DNA of 64,000 nucleotides from Paratinospora sagittata. Its lineage: Eukaryota; Streptophyta; Magnoliopsida; Ranunculales; Menispermaceae. The translations under genes were made by a program, and so were the position numbers. Location of the stretch: the NCBI GenBank assembly GCA_035771175.1, contig CM069596.1:10559001-10623000 (forward strand), given 5' to 3'. Below, piece after piece: positions 11,615-23,999 of the stretch. Each line of letters opens with the position of its first letter. Within the stretch, counting starts at the first letter, position 1. The notes beneath the pieces are model-generated. The model did not search any database and had not been told where the DNA came from. It worked only from the letters and a program-made list of their open reading frames with translations.

Positions 11615-14600
11615 TGTCATGACCCACTCTACGTGACGTCATGACCGGCACGGGAACCTTTGAGTATACCCTCCGTCGGTACACCCGATGTCCCGTCAGC
11701 TCTCGAATACATATACGAATCCCAAAAAATAAATAAAAGTACATCCTTAACAACCAACTAACATGATCATAATGAAATAAAATATTACTTCTCCAAATTT
11801 TTACAAATATAAAATTCCAGAGTCTTCAAAATGATACAAAACCCAACACATCCCAACTATGTGTTAAATATACAATTACTAGGTGTTATCATGTACATAA
11901 TTATCAAAATACAAAACTAAATGTACAACACCTACATGATACAAAAATAAGGGACGCTTCGCAGTCAACCCTTCCCTTTTTCCTTTTCTAGCAGATCCTG
12001 AAAGAAGATGATGAGGTGTGAGCTACAACCAGCTCAGTGAATGTTATTTACAAGTGGCATATACGTGCATTTATAGAACATGGTAAGATCATAAAACAGT
12101 TGAAATATCATGATGATGAAATAGATTACATACATGCTAACATAATGGATCAAGTCATACATAAGACGATGCATAACATTTGTAGTCATGCTCATGCAAT
12201 CCTAACACCTCCTGAGTACCCGGGTTCAAGGCTGGTGTGCTACACACAGTACCTGAACACTCACACAATACTCGTATCCTAATAGGATTTCTGGGGTTGT
12301 GCAACACGTAAGATTAGCCTAAACTAACCTACCCATACACAAGCCATAAAACCCTCTGCCAGGTACACAACTGGGATCGCCGCTAGACTTACGAGAATTC
12401 CCAAAAAGAGAAAATTCTAACTAGGAGCCTCAACCCAAATTGTCATCCCAATGAATTATGCTCAAATGTATTTCATGGAATATTAAAACATGCATACCAT
12501 TATACATAAGCATTTAAAACATTTCTATACTACAATGCCACATATAAATAATCAAAAATTAAAAGAACACTCACTCTTGATTGGCTAAGTCTAGCCAATC
12601 CAATCGCCAAAACTCTCCAATTGACTAAACGAGTTCAAGATCAATCACAAGACCTGGAAATAACATGGTTCACACAACTGAAAATCAGTCATAAAGTGTG
12701 TCAAAACCCCATGTTCAAACCCAATCTAAAGTCAATTAGATTCTAAATTGATTACCCCCTCGAGCCAATTTCCATATCAAGTCAATTTCATTTAGACTCA
12801 ATTATAATTAGGGTCAATTAGACTCAATTAAACTAAGATTGACCTAAATTGAATGTAATAGGGTGATCCAATGATCCAACCACTAATATACATGAAATTC
12901 AATTATAATTAAGGTCAATTAGACTATACATCAAGCAAATTTCATCAATTGATTAAGTCTTGGTCAAAACCCCCAATTAGGCCAATATATAACATAAGGT
13001 CAAAATGAACTAAGTCATATCAATTTAACATAGGATCTAACATTTTAAACCCATGATTCTACTCAATTTGGGTCCAATTAAACAATCCCTAAGTCAATTT
13101 CATAAATTGACTTGCTTTGGGTGAAAAGTCCCAATTTGGGCAAAATCCCCAAATTACATGCAAAATTACCAAAGTACATGAAAAATGTCAAATACTTAGC
13201 ATAGATCAAAATTGGTCAACCTTAGGGTGTCCATTATGAGAACCCACTGAATTCAATCATCAAACAACGCTAATCATGTCCAATTAGACCTACATTGCAT
13301 AATTTTCAAGATTTTATATCAAGAGCATCAAAAGCCCCAAATCTGAAAATTTTCATACATAGGCCATATTGTCAATTTTACACTAGGCCACCGTACATAG
13401 CCACAAAATTTACTGATCTAACAACATGGTTTCATTCACAATGCTACCTAGAACAACATAGTTGACATGCATGACATTTGGAAAAGCCTAAGGCCATGAA
13501 CCAAGCAATGACCATTTGAACTAAACCATATGATTTCACCATTAAAATCTCAAGCTAAATACATGAATCAGTCCCTAATACTGATCAGTCCATCATAGAT
13601 GACATGCAAAGCTTAAGTCAAAGTTAGGTCAATGAACCAAGACTAGGTCATTTGTACTAAACCCTACCAATTTCTTGTTAGAAATTGGGGTTTTTGCCTT
13701 TAGAGGGTTCCCAACACACTCTAAACACACATATCAAACATGCAAAGCATTTAGACAACATTTGATTTCCACTACCCCTTCAAATCTGGGTTTCATACAA
13801 TGCATGCATCAAAACAACACTAGTATGCATGAACCAAAAAGATTGAAGGAAGAACAATGAGGAAAAACATGCAAACCTTAGGGATTTTGAGCAAAATCCA
13901 CCAACCCTAAGTTTCCCCTCCTTTTCTCCTCTCCAGCTCCTTTCTCTTTTTTCTGGCTGAGAAATGAGCAAATGAGCCTAAAATTACGTTTTGGTTGCTT
14001 AAATAGACAAGCTTGGGCCCACAACTAAAAGTTGCCAAAAACTATCAAAAAATCAGTTTTCCTGTTGCAATACTTGCACTTAGATAGTCAATTCCTTGCA
14101 AAATACTCACCACTTTAACATCTTAACCGTTAAAAAGGTGCATGAGTCAGTTGCCAACATTCTGGTAAAAGTTCACCTCAATCCAACAGTGGGATTGCGA
14201 GAACTAACTATTTGATCAAAACTGCGTAAGAAAATTTGAAAATCAGTGAAACAATGTTTGGAGTCTTATAACTCATAGTAGGTAACTCCGATCAAGATCT
14301 TCACCGTTCACAATGAATATCTATCATATAAGAATGAGCTGAAAAAATGTCAGCTTAATCAGACCACGGATCTAGGAGATCAAACGATTGATGTAATTTA
14401 TGACAGAAATTTCTTTCTCCATGGAGCGAGCTCCAGTGGATCCAAAACACCGTTCTCGACATGTTTTGAAGTCGAACGGGTCTCCGATGGTTCCAAAACT
14501 TCATGTGCACTCTTTATGACCTAAAATCATGCAAAGACACTCAAACTTACGTGCTTCGAACATCAAAATACATATACACATACGTATACGAATACGAATA

Positions 14601-14661
14601 TGAGTACTCTATAGGTATACTATGGGTCAAAATGACGTCACCTAAAGGCACGGGTGCTACA
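11615..14661 (-). mobile_element. Full-length solo LTR, family B, TSD CATAT
   Basis: This 3,047-bp unit starts TGTCATGACCCACTC and ends GGGTGCTACA in plus orientation. Identical 5-bp repeats CATAT flank it at 11610-11614 and 14662-14666. It is the most complete B copy: the segment at 51249-53645 is a 5'-truncated relative and 59547-61921 an internally deleted one, both on plus. The shared LTR block is at 12050-11990 on minus (AACATTCACTGAGCTGG, AGCTCACACC, TTTCAGGATCTG). Frames inside (for example 12037-12282) recur in the other copies only because the LTR recurs. Confidence 0.9.
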
Positions 14662-14824
14662 CATATATTTTAAGTACATCATGGTGAATACACCACAATC
14701 CCCCTGCAATTGTTAAATTCAATTAAAAGAAGGATTAATGCCCTGTATTGAACATAATACAAAATTCAAAATAGAATATCTTTCATAGTCATTAAGGTAC
14801 TAACCAATTATCTTATTGAGGGAC

Positions 14825-15016
14825 ATTTAGGTTGTGTTTGGTTGATGATGATTTAAAAACTTTGATTCAATTAGAAAACAAAAATTCAGAAAATGATGTT
14901 TCATCATTTCCTAAAATCAAACAGTTTTCTTTATAAAAAGCGAAAAATTGTTTCTCAATTCACTCAAATCAAATGAATTTTCTGTGTTTTCAAAATTCTT
15001 AAACCAAACGCATCGG
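14825..15016. mobile_element. Possible small MITE with GTGTTTGGTT ends
   Basis: TGTGTTTGGTT near 14836 and AACCAAACGCA near 15003 form imperfect terminal inverted repeats (10 of 11 positions) around an AT-rich core of about 165 bp. Ends of this type are common in plant hAT-like MITEs. I could not fix an 8-bp target duplication, so the boundaries are approximate. Confidence 0.4.
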
Positions 15017-15099
15017 TCCAATACTTGATATCAAAGTTCATATGTGCAACTTTCAACATAACTTCAAAACCTTTTGTCAAGAACTCTAACCCATTCTTG

Positions 15100-17350
15100 T
15101 AGAATATGTGAACTATGAATTATATACTCTTATAGTTGCCTCATTGAGATCAACTTCAATCTTTACCCAATGTGCCTTTCAAAGGTTGTAAGCAAATACC
15201 ATCTAATATCATGACAATTATAGACTATGGTTCGTTGATGTATATTTTTCTAATTATAGTTGAAAAGAAATTAATAGTACATTGTCAAAGTCTCCAAATG
15301 GGCTACAAACATTGTGCATTGAAAATTCTCCATTAGCATACTCCTTTAACCTATCTCGGGTTACTTCGTAATTGAAAGTTTTATTTTTTCTTTCTTCATA
15401 TTTTTTCCATGTAGCATAAGAAACATGAAATTCTTCCGGAGAATAAAACACACACTTCTATATTATTATATATTAATAAGCCATAATATCATTACATCAA
15501 AAAGTTAATACTTACAACAAAAAGTGAATCAACTATATAGCCACACGTAGTTTATTTTCATTTTTTGGCCAAGCTGACGCCTAAGCCACCATGTACATGC
15601 ATCAAGATGTTGATAAGACAAAACATTATAAAAGAATATGTAAGTAATAATATTTACCATAAGTCATATAATATAGATTACAACAAACTAAATTTCTCCA
15701 TCAAAATAATATAACATATAATGAACATATGTTGATTGCTCTAATAAAACCTTGGATGTAGTAATATATAACTTGCATTATTTTCCAACCATTCATTGCG
15801 TGACACCAAATTTGTGAACCAATCTATGATAGCATTGCAACAATCAAGGTCCACATATTTTTTAAAATTAAAGCTGATCCAGTCAAAGAAGTCAGTATAA
15901 GATTCTTGTGGAATTTCACGATTTGGATCATATGCCACTTTAGTCGAAATGACCTTCTCATGCGATATGTCATTAGTCTTAGTTTTTTTTTTTTGAAAAG
16001 GATTAATGTATGGTGCGCATAGTGCAACACTTCGCTTGATGGCTCTTTGTGCTTTAATCTTTCGTTGCAAGCCAGTCGAAGGTTCTTTTAAAACATGATA
16101 GATGAATATGCACAAGTATTATTTGAAGTTATATCATTTTTGTTGCATGCCAAAAGTGTTAACATTTCCTTGTTTGTTGCATCCTTTCCATCAACCAAAA
16201 CTAATCCTTTTTCATTCACTCCATTACCCACCTCACTTTCTTTACTATCATCTACATCTACATTAACACTTGGGACATCATCCTTGCCTTCTTCACAACC
16301 ATTAACAACACTCTCTTCCTGCATATCACAAGGAATATCTTGCCCCTTACAACTATCGTATCTCATGCTAGCATCTTTTTCTACTCTATTTCCTTTGTCT
16401 GTCATTATATCACCTATTATTATATAAGGTGATTTAGTTTGTTGTTGATGTTGAAGAGTTCTTGTTTCATCTCCATTCGATGGCATCTCATCTCTTCTCG
16501 ATGACTTTTGACTTCTTTTTCAATTTTAATGATGCGTTGAAGTAGAACTATTTTACTAAAATAATCAACATCCACTTCGGGAGTCCTCCTAGGCCTTTTC
16601 TTCGGCTTTTCACTCTTCTCAACATGTGTGTCTTTCTTTGCATTCTCAACTTTTTCATCTTCTGATGAATGAGATTGTTGAACTTCTTCTTTTGAATTTG
16701 CTTCACCCATGCTCTTTTCTTGTTCATCGAATTTATAGATGTTTTCCAAAATAAGCTACAAGTACATGATTAACAATTTGTGAGAAAGCATACATTATGC
16801 ACATATGTATTTATTTGGAAAGTGATAGTTGTGATACCCACTTGTTCATTCTCTAAAATTGTGCATATTTTGTTGAATGTAGGGATGGTGGATATCGACC
16901 ATCTCATCATCAATGTGGCATTTTCCGCTTACACAGATATTTTTTGGCAAATGTTTTTCCAAGGATTGAAATACATTGAAAGACTCATACCTAAGCCATT
17001 GAATCATAACACAACAAATTAGCATACCTCTATATAAATTGAAAAATATCATAATATGTAAATGCTAATACCTCATATAGAAACCTATTTAAGTTACATG
17101 ACCTTGACTTGGGGGCTTGATTAGTTGTTTTTGCCAGGTAGTCAAAGCATTGTTGAGTGACTTTATAGTCCATGTCTTGCCCACTTGGCCCAAAGGAAAG
17201 TCATTAAATTTTTTTCCAAGGATGTGACAAGGTGAAGATGAAAAATTTTTATATTGGTGTTGCATTTTTTCCGTAATAAGTTTGTCCCGAGAAGATAAAA
17301 CAAGATACATTTAAAAAACACTTGATTATCCATCGTGACAAAGTTTTCAT
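15100..17350 (-). pseudogene. Degenerate transposon gene with DUF1985-like and Ulp1 (C48) peptidase remnants
   Basis: Read on minus from about 17.35 kb down, the first part (17.3-16.85 kb) resembles the DUF1985 region of plant transposon proteins, including a WLRYESFNVFQSL segment like the usual W-A-Y-E-x-I-P motif. Next come a charged, lysine-rich coiled-coil part (16749-16420) and an acidic low-complexity part (16486-16088). The C-terminal part has HLDACTWWLRRQLGQK (about 15.6 kb) and, at about 15.19-15.11 kb, AHWVKIEVDL and IRVYNS. The last two match the Ulp1 peptidase His site (HWV) and Asp site (usually YDS), with the Asp replaced by Asn. Several stops and frameshifts interrupt it. Such genes travel in Mutator-like elements in plants; the ends of this element were not identified. 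It is almost certainly non-functional. Confidence 0.6.
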
Positions 17351-18230
17351 TCAACTCCTTAATATCATTATTATTAACGATCTTCTTTCTTTTGAAAATT
17401 TTCTTGAATAAGCCCGGAGGCTCATTGGGTACATCAAGTCATTCAACAATTCCAAGCCTTGAGCCAGTAATTTATGAAACTCCTCCAAACCGAACTTTAA
17501 ACCTTCTCACCAATAAAAATATGAACTTGTCCTTAACTCGAAAACCAAATGAAGTAGCATATGCGTAATTATACTACCTTAGAATTTGAGCATCTTTGGG
17601 TGTATAAAAAATGAGATGCCGGAAGCATTTCTGCTTTGATAGTTTTTAATTTTTTTTTATGTCCTTCACACTTTTCTATAATAATTAATATTGCCTTGGA
17701 GGAATTTGACTTATTTGTCACCTAGGCTAAATGAAATGGTCTAGTGTAACATAGCTTGCATTTCAATTATTTTTTTTTATGAAAAACAACATTATAATGT
17801 ATCAGTAAGAGTAAAATGGTTCACATAACTTGCGTTTCAAGTAAGGAAAAATATCACTCAATCAAAAATAATAATTAGTAGGGTGGAGATACATCACTTA
17901 TTCTGTAATTAACAATAAGGATAGAGATATATTAGCCACTGTATAATAGTACATACCAATTTGGAGATATATTAGTAACTCCACAATAGATGTAATGATA
18001 CATCGGTATAATAATAAATTTACAAAATTACCTTTATATTCATTAAGACCTAGCCAATAGCAAAAATACCAAAACTAAAAATGAAAAATGAAAAAAATAT
18101 AGTAATATCTTCATATATTCATTTTAAGTAATATTTTTTCCAAATCAATACCATATGACTTATTTCATTTTTAAAACTATTATTTTTATACACAAAGAAT
18201 TTTGTTTTTTTTTATTTTTTAAACAAAGAG
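17351..18230. other. Spacer, nothing coding recognised
   Basis: AT-rich sequence with a few GATACATC/GATATATT motifs (17880-18010) like the minisatellite at 8.7 and 10.9 kb. The 5' part may belong to the Ulp1-type element. It ends in AAGAG, the left target duplication of the next LTR. Confidence 0.45.
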
Positions 18231-19078
18231 TGTAACACCCCAATTTTTCACGAAATTATAAAACTGAAGTGTTACATTATTTGGACATCAACTCCGATCT
18301 TTAAGCAATATTTAAAATTTATTAGAGTAATTATAAAAATATATATAGTATAGTTTACACATTTTTACGCAGCAAAACTTATACACAATCTCCTAGATCA
18401 AAGTTAATATCTGCTCTATGTGCACGAGATCCACATAGCATTTTCATGTCCTGAAAAATATAATGAGGTGAGCTAAAAAACCCAATGGTCATACCCAATA
18501 GTTTTCACGCATTAAACATATCGATATTATATAATTCAACTATAACAAACACGCATTACAAATGTAACAATAATAACATCAAAATTCACATATATAAAAA
18601 ATACGTGCACGAAAATATGTATAGACCACATGTGCACGAATGATTTCTTTTGCAATAAACAGGATAAATCAAAACTCAATAATTGTATTTAGCACGTAAC
18701 ATGGGTCAATCAAACCCAAAAATTATATTTAGCATACAACATGAGCCAATCACATCCAAATTTATATGTAAAAATGAATACATGATACAGGATGAATATA
18801 ACACTATAAAAATAAGTAATACGAACAAATCTCAAAAATCATCTCACCTTTACATTTGTCCTTCTATACTAAAATCAAAATACTGTGGCACCTAGATCGA
18901 GCTCACAGACACATGGAGCTTTTCCTTCTTTCTTCTCTTTCCTCTCTTTCCTCTCTTCCTTTTTGGAGAGACGAAGCTCAAGACGAAAATGAGCTTCCCA
19001 CGTAGGCATGCTTGGGTTTCTTGCTTCCCACGTAATTAAATCTTTATTGTTTTATAATATCAAAAAATAATAATATAT

Positions 19079-19145
19079 ATAATATATGCCCATTTATTAG
19101 TTCAAATAATATATGCCCATTTATTAGTTCAAATAATATATGCCC
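19079..19145. repeat. 29-bp tandem repeat, about 2.3 copies
   Basis: AATATATGCCCATTTATTAG followed by TTCAAAT repeats at intervals of 29 bp (starts near 19079, 19108 and 19137). It lies inside the solo LTR at 18231-20101. Confidence 0.8.
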
Positions 19146-19496
19146 CTGAACTCTTTCATATTTATAATTAAGGACTTTCCAAAAATACCCCTGAACTTCC
19201 ATATATTTACTTCTTATATTTAGATATGTACCAATATGTATGTGATAATATCCATTTATTTCCATACATGAATATATATACATATATATATATATCATTC
19301 TTACTCAAAGTTATGCTTTTAAATTAGCCCAAATGATTAAGCCTCATCATTCCCGATAACTTATTTGATCAATATGGTCATTTTAATACTTATGCTTGTC
19401 CCACATATATTATGTGGTTTATAAATACAATATAACTTGTTGATATATATTAATTAACATATGTCCATAAGTGAATATAACCAACCAATCACATCT

Positions 19497-19550
19497 GCCT
19501 ATATAATTTGAGTATGATCTTACCTATATAATTTGAGTATGATCTTAACA
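19497..19550. repeat. 26-bp tandem duplication
   Basis: CCTATATAATTTGAGTATGA plus TCTTA occurs twice in tandem. It lies inside the solo LTR. Confidence 0.8.
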
Positions 19551-19559
19551 GATTAATAC

Positions 19560-19585
19560 ATATATATATATATATATATATATAT
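19560..19585. repeat. (TA)n microsatellite
   Basis: About 13 perfect TA units inside the solo LTR at 18231-20101. Confidence 0.9.
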
Positions 19586-20106
19586 CTATATTATGGAGTT
19601 TAATATTTTATAATTCACCTTATTAATAATATAATATAAGGTAATTTTCATAATTAATGTACCTTAATTAATCTTATTTGTCTAATAAGGTTAACCTTTT
19701 TTTCTAATAAGGTTATTATCCATATAATAAGATTATTATTTTTCTTCTTAATATAATAAAGTCATTTCCTCAATTTAAATCAACCTTATTTATCTAATAA
19801 AGTCATTTAATTCACCTTATTTCCCACATGTGGGTACTATTCCCTTTTAATTAATCTTAGTTATCAATTAAGGTTATTATCTCAAATTACCTTATTTATT
19901 CTATAAGATTACTATAGGTTAATATACCTATAATTATTATGATTATTATTATTACCTTGACTATATTAATAACACTTAATCACATGTCACAATACAACAT
20001 ATATAATTCAAAGACATAGTCAAGTAATATTATATTGTAATATGTGGTTTAATCATAGTTCATTAACTGGGTTAATTTCTAACCAAACTTGGGATATTAC
20101 AAAGAG

Positions 20107-22500
20107 AGGTTATATAGCAATAAATTTACATGATCAAATATTTAGACTTCACGTTCATTAGGACCTAACAACAAAAAATTTAAAAATTAAAAAAAATGGA
20201 AAAGAAAAAGAAATATTTTCAACCACAACTAAAAATGCAATCAACTTTAGAAACTCTGCCATTATCATCATCATCTTCACGACTAAGTTTGCCGAATTCA
20301 TAAAGTTTGACAAATTTTGTAAAATTTGACAAACTTGAAGAAATTCAGTAATTTGACAAACTTGAACTTTTTTTTCCAATCACCATAAGAAGCTGAAAAC
20401 TCTCGTAATCAAAAAAGATCAATAACATTCTATTGAGAATCACAAATCAATTTAAATGTAACTCATTGATGTTATGTGATTGTTTGTGCCTCAAAACAAT
20501 CAAAACTATTATAAGTAGCTAAATTAACTTGCAATTCTATATGGACACAACGTTAATCCCTAAAAAACTTTATAACAAAAACCAAATTAATAAAAAAAAA
20601 AGAAAAAAAACCAATCTCGTAAAAACAGAAAAAAACAAAAAAAAAAACAAGAGAAAATCAAATAAAAAAACTCAATCTAAAACATTACAACAAAACTCCA
20701 AGCTCAATCTAAATTACTCCTCACATCAAACTCAAACTACCAATCAAAGAAAAGTTACAATCTCAACTTGAATTACTTAAAGTTTACACTAAACAATCCA
20801 ACTCATATATTTAGAATAACCATATCACAAAGAGTAACACCCAAAAGATGCATATATTTAAAATAACCCAACTCACATGTTTAGAGAATAATCATGTCAC
20901 AAATCCAACCCAACCCAACTCTTCAACTTTCTTCAACATTTATTAGTTTCACTCTATAATTCATGAGGTTCTCATTAATGATATCAAACGCATCAAATAT
21001 CCAAATAAATTGTAACTTTCTGCCTAAGGTCACACTAAGCCTCTCCATCTCATTCACTAAAATTTTCAACATTTGCAACATTGATTTTGATTTACATATA
21101 ATTCAAACCAACACAAAATTGAATGAACTAAAGATAAATAAAACCACAAAGATAGCTAAAATAACCTAAAAAAAGAACAAATGAACAATCAATTACCTAT
21201 AAGGGTAAGACATGCTCGCCCATTCTTTTTCTTTCCTTATATGATCAAATACACTCTCAAAATTGCTTCTCAAGGTTTCTAATTCGTGTTCCTTTTTGGT
21301 TTCAGTACTTTTTCTATTTAAAGTTTTTTTAACCTTTTTTGATAAATGAAGAAAAAAAAAGAAGCGCAGAGGGAGAGAAATCGACATTGGAGATGACAAT
21401 GAGAACGTAGATGGAAATGACAATGGTAACGACATTAGCAACAACGACGGTGACGTCAATGGCATTGACAATGCTAACACGGGGTAAAAAGAGACCAAAA
21501 AAGAAGAGTTCGAGGGGTTTAGAATTGAAATCGCACACATGTTTCTCGCTTGGAAGGAATTTTGTGTTTTAGTTTTAAAAAAAGGCATTTTGGACTTTTT
21601 ACAAGATTAAACATGCCATAGACATAATTATGTAGGAAATGTGTTAATCTTGTAAAATGGTATTTCTAAGGTGCAATTTTGGTAAATTTCCCAATTTTCT
21701 CTATTCTGATATTGATCTAGACTTGTATAAGCTTTGTGTATGTTGTTTACAACTCAAATACCCCTTTATATAGGCTTTAGACCATAATAGAGGTATTAAA
21801 TTGCATTTACAACCTATTAATAAATCTAATGATTACAAAGTTAAATCTATTGGTTACATAGTTAAAACTATCATTAGTTTAGATGTTACAAAATTCCATA
21901 AAGTAGGGGGTTATGAAATGGTGGTATTCAAATTATTTATGGTAGAGTTGAATTTGTTGATTCTTGAGTATGAAGATATTAAATGGGATACACCAAACAA
22001 ACATGTCTAATAACTCATGTGTGATATTTGAAACATCTTCCTAGTTATATCACGAATCTTTTAGGCAAACATTTTATAAAATTAAAATATTGCGATGTGT
22101 GATTTAATTGAAATTCTTGTTTTACAAATTTGAAATGAGAAAGTTTCAAAAAATAAAATAAAATTTTGAAATGAGAAACCATCATTTTACTCAAATCGAT
22201 TGACATGCCTTGGCTTTGACATGTCTCATGGGAGGAATAACATGAAGCTCAAAAATTTGGGTGTATTCACAACTCTGAATAAAAAGCAGAGGATCAGTTG
22301 ATCAATGGTCAATCAAATTAAGATTTAATAGTATTTTAATATTTTATCCAAATAATAGTGATATATAATCAAATTAAGATACAACAATTTTTTAATTAAA
22401 AATGACCAACTTTATGTTTATAACAACTCTTCAAATCCTATTAAGTCTAATTAGATGTCACTGAAACAAAGTGATTGCTCCTTTTCTTTTCCAATTTCGA
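20107..22500. other. Spacer with one open frame of unknown value
   Basis: A very AT-rich stretch with A-runs (20590-20660). A minus-strand frame of 131 codons (21588-21193) begins MPFFKTKTQ and is Ser/Leu/Pro-rich, then Lys-rich. It matches no family I know, and on the opposite strand the same segment is a degenerate GAC/AAC/GGT trinucleotide repeat (21380-21480), so it is probably not a gene. Near 21640-21700 there is a stretch like the ends of some Mutator-like elements (minus strand GGGAAATTTACCAAAATTGC); this is only suggestive. Confidence 0.35.
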
Positions 22501-23830
22501 AGATGAGCTGGTTAATCCTAACAACAATCTCTTGTACTTATGTGAATGCATAATCTCTCGAAAGGAAAGGATGACACAAGTACTTCATCTTTAAATGGTT
22601 GGAAGGTGGTCTAGAAGCCTGTGAAGAAAGGTGGTTTGAGTATTGGTTACATTTGTAAGAGGAACATCGTCTTATGTGCTAAGTAAATATGAAGACTCTT
22701 ATGTGATCAACAATCTTTATGGGCCCAAGTTATCATTAACAGGCATGGTAGTAAGAGAAGGAGATTTGCATGTAGGAGTCCATGGAAGTTCATCTCATCC
22801 CTTGCCCCCCAATTTTTAAAGCATGTGAGGCCTAAAGTTGGAGGCAGTCACAAGTTCAGATTTTGGGAGGATGTTTGGATTTGGAGTTCCTCTTTGGCTG
22901 AATGTTTCCCCAATTTATATCACATCTCTGTAATGCATAACCAACCCATTGCCTCTTTTTTTCTTCAACAATCGACCTTATCTTATTTCTCGCCCCCTTT
23001 GTGGAATTTTCATTTTTGATGTGAATGGTCACCAAGAAGACAAATTGAGTTCGATAAGCTTTTGGCTAGAATCGCAAACTACAGACCTTCTTACATCTGG
23101 GTCTCTTCTTCATCAGGTTTATTATCTTGTAAATTGTTCTTTGATAGCCTTATCCATTGCCCATCCCCTCCCATATCCCTGCTATTTCCCCACATTTGGA
23201 ATGTACAAATTCCATCTAAAGTGAAGGTTTTTGGTTGGCTAGTTGCTCATAACAAGAATAATACTTATGATGTGTTCTTTTGTCTATTTTCTCCACATTG
23301 TTGTCCTTTTGTAGGCAGGACGGTGAAAACATCAGATCATATCTTTTCCACTGTGCATTTGCAAGCAGTTTGTGGTGCAACTGATTTTCAATCTCAAGGG
23401 GGGGGGGGGGGAGGGGGAGTTTGGTAGTCCTCAAAATTATGAAGAAGCAATATCGTTTTCCCATATCACTAATCTATCAAGTTTTGAGGAGGTGGACAAG
23501 ATTGCTTTCTTCTCAACATTATGGTCCCTTTGGCTAGAGAGAAATGATATAATATTCAACAATGTCTTCAAAAACAATTTCTAAGTGTGAGAGGATATGT
23601 CAAATTTCTTGTTGGCTCTTGGGTTTTCTCTTCTTTATTAGTTAGTGGGTTTTCCCTTTCTTATTGGCTATTAAATTGGTCTAGTTGTATGTCCCGAGTC
23701 TTTTAGTTTGTGTACATTTTAGGTATAGTCTTTTGTGTGTTGTTGGGCAACGGTAAGCACTTTTGGTGCTTAGTTAAATTTTGTAATATGTTTATACTAT
23801 TAATATAATATAAACTTGTTTTTGCTTTAA
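22500..23830 (+). pseudogene. LINE (L1-type) ORF2 C-terminal remnant with 3' tail
   Basis: Across three plus-strand frames the translation follows the end of plant LINE ORF2: GGLSIGYICKRNIVLCAK near 22.63 kb, then SPWKFISSLAPQFLKHVRP, FRFWEDVWIW (22.86 kb), then a zf-RVT-like segment with FPHIWNVQIPSKVKVFGWL (23.19 kb) and a C-x2-C-like/TSDHIF region, then FSTLWSLWLERNDIIFN (23.51 kb). Frameshifts separate these blocks, and a run of 14 G lies at 23398-23411. The last 200 bp, including TTTTGGTGCTTAGTTAAATT, look like a LINE 3' end. The reverse transcriptase core is missing, so this is a 5'-truncated dead copy. Confidence 0.75.
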
Positions 23831-23999
23831 AAAATGTATAATCTCTCCTCATAGGTCAAGTACTACTATTTGAGTCGAGTAACTATTGTTTTGGTTTCCA
23901 TCAAAAGTATTGTCATTGCATTTTGCTTACGACCTAGCCATCTATTCCACTTAGTTATGCCTGACCTTCGAGTTGCACTGGAGTTAATCATTAGCTGGT

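Larger units (their letters stand above)
18231..20101 (-). mobile_element. Solo LTR, TSD AAGAG
   Basis: This 1,871-bp unit starts TGTAACACCCC and ends GGATATTACA, with identical 5-bp repeats AAGAG at 18226-18230 and 20102-20106. The minus orientation is inferred from the shared LTR block at about 18510-18445 (CCATTGGGTT, AGCTCACCTC, TTTTTCAGGACATG). It is far more AT-rich than the B LTRs and contains several short tandem duplications. No coding capacity. Confidence 0.85.

Noticed and set aside
12037..12282. 81-codon ORF, near-identical to a frame at 53039-53284 on the other strand
   Set aside because: The similarity is explained by two copies of the same family B LTR; the frame is not kept in the third copy and has no domain.
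20529..20771. 80-codon Lys/Asn/Gln-rich ORF
   Set aside because: An A-rich, low-complexity stretch with no recognisable domain.
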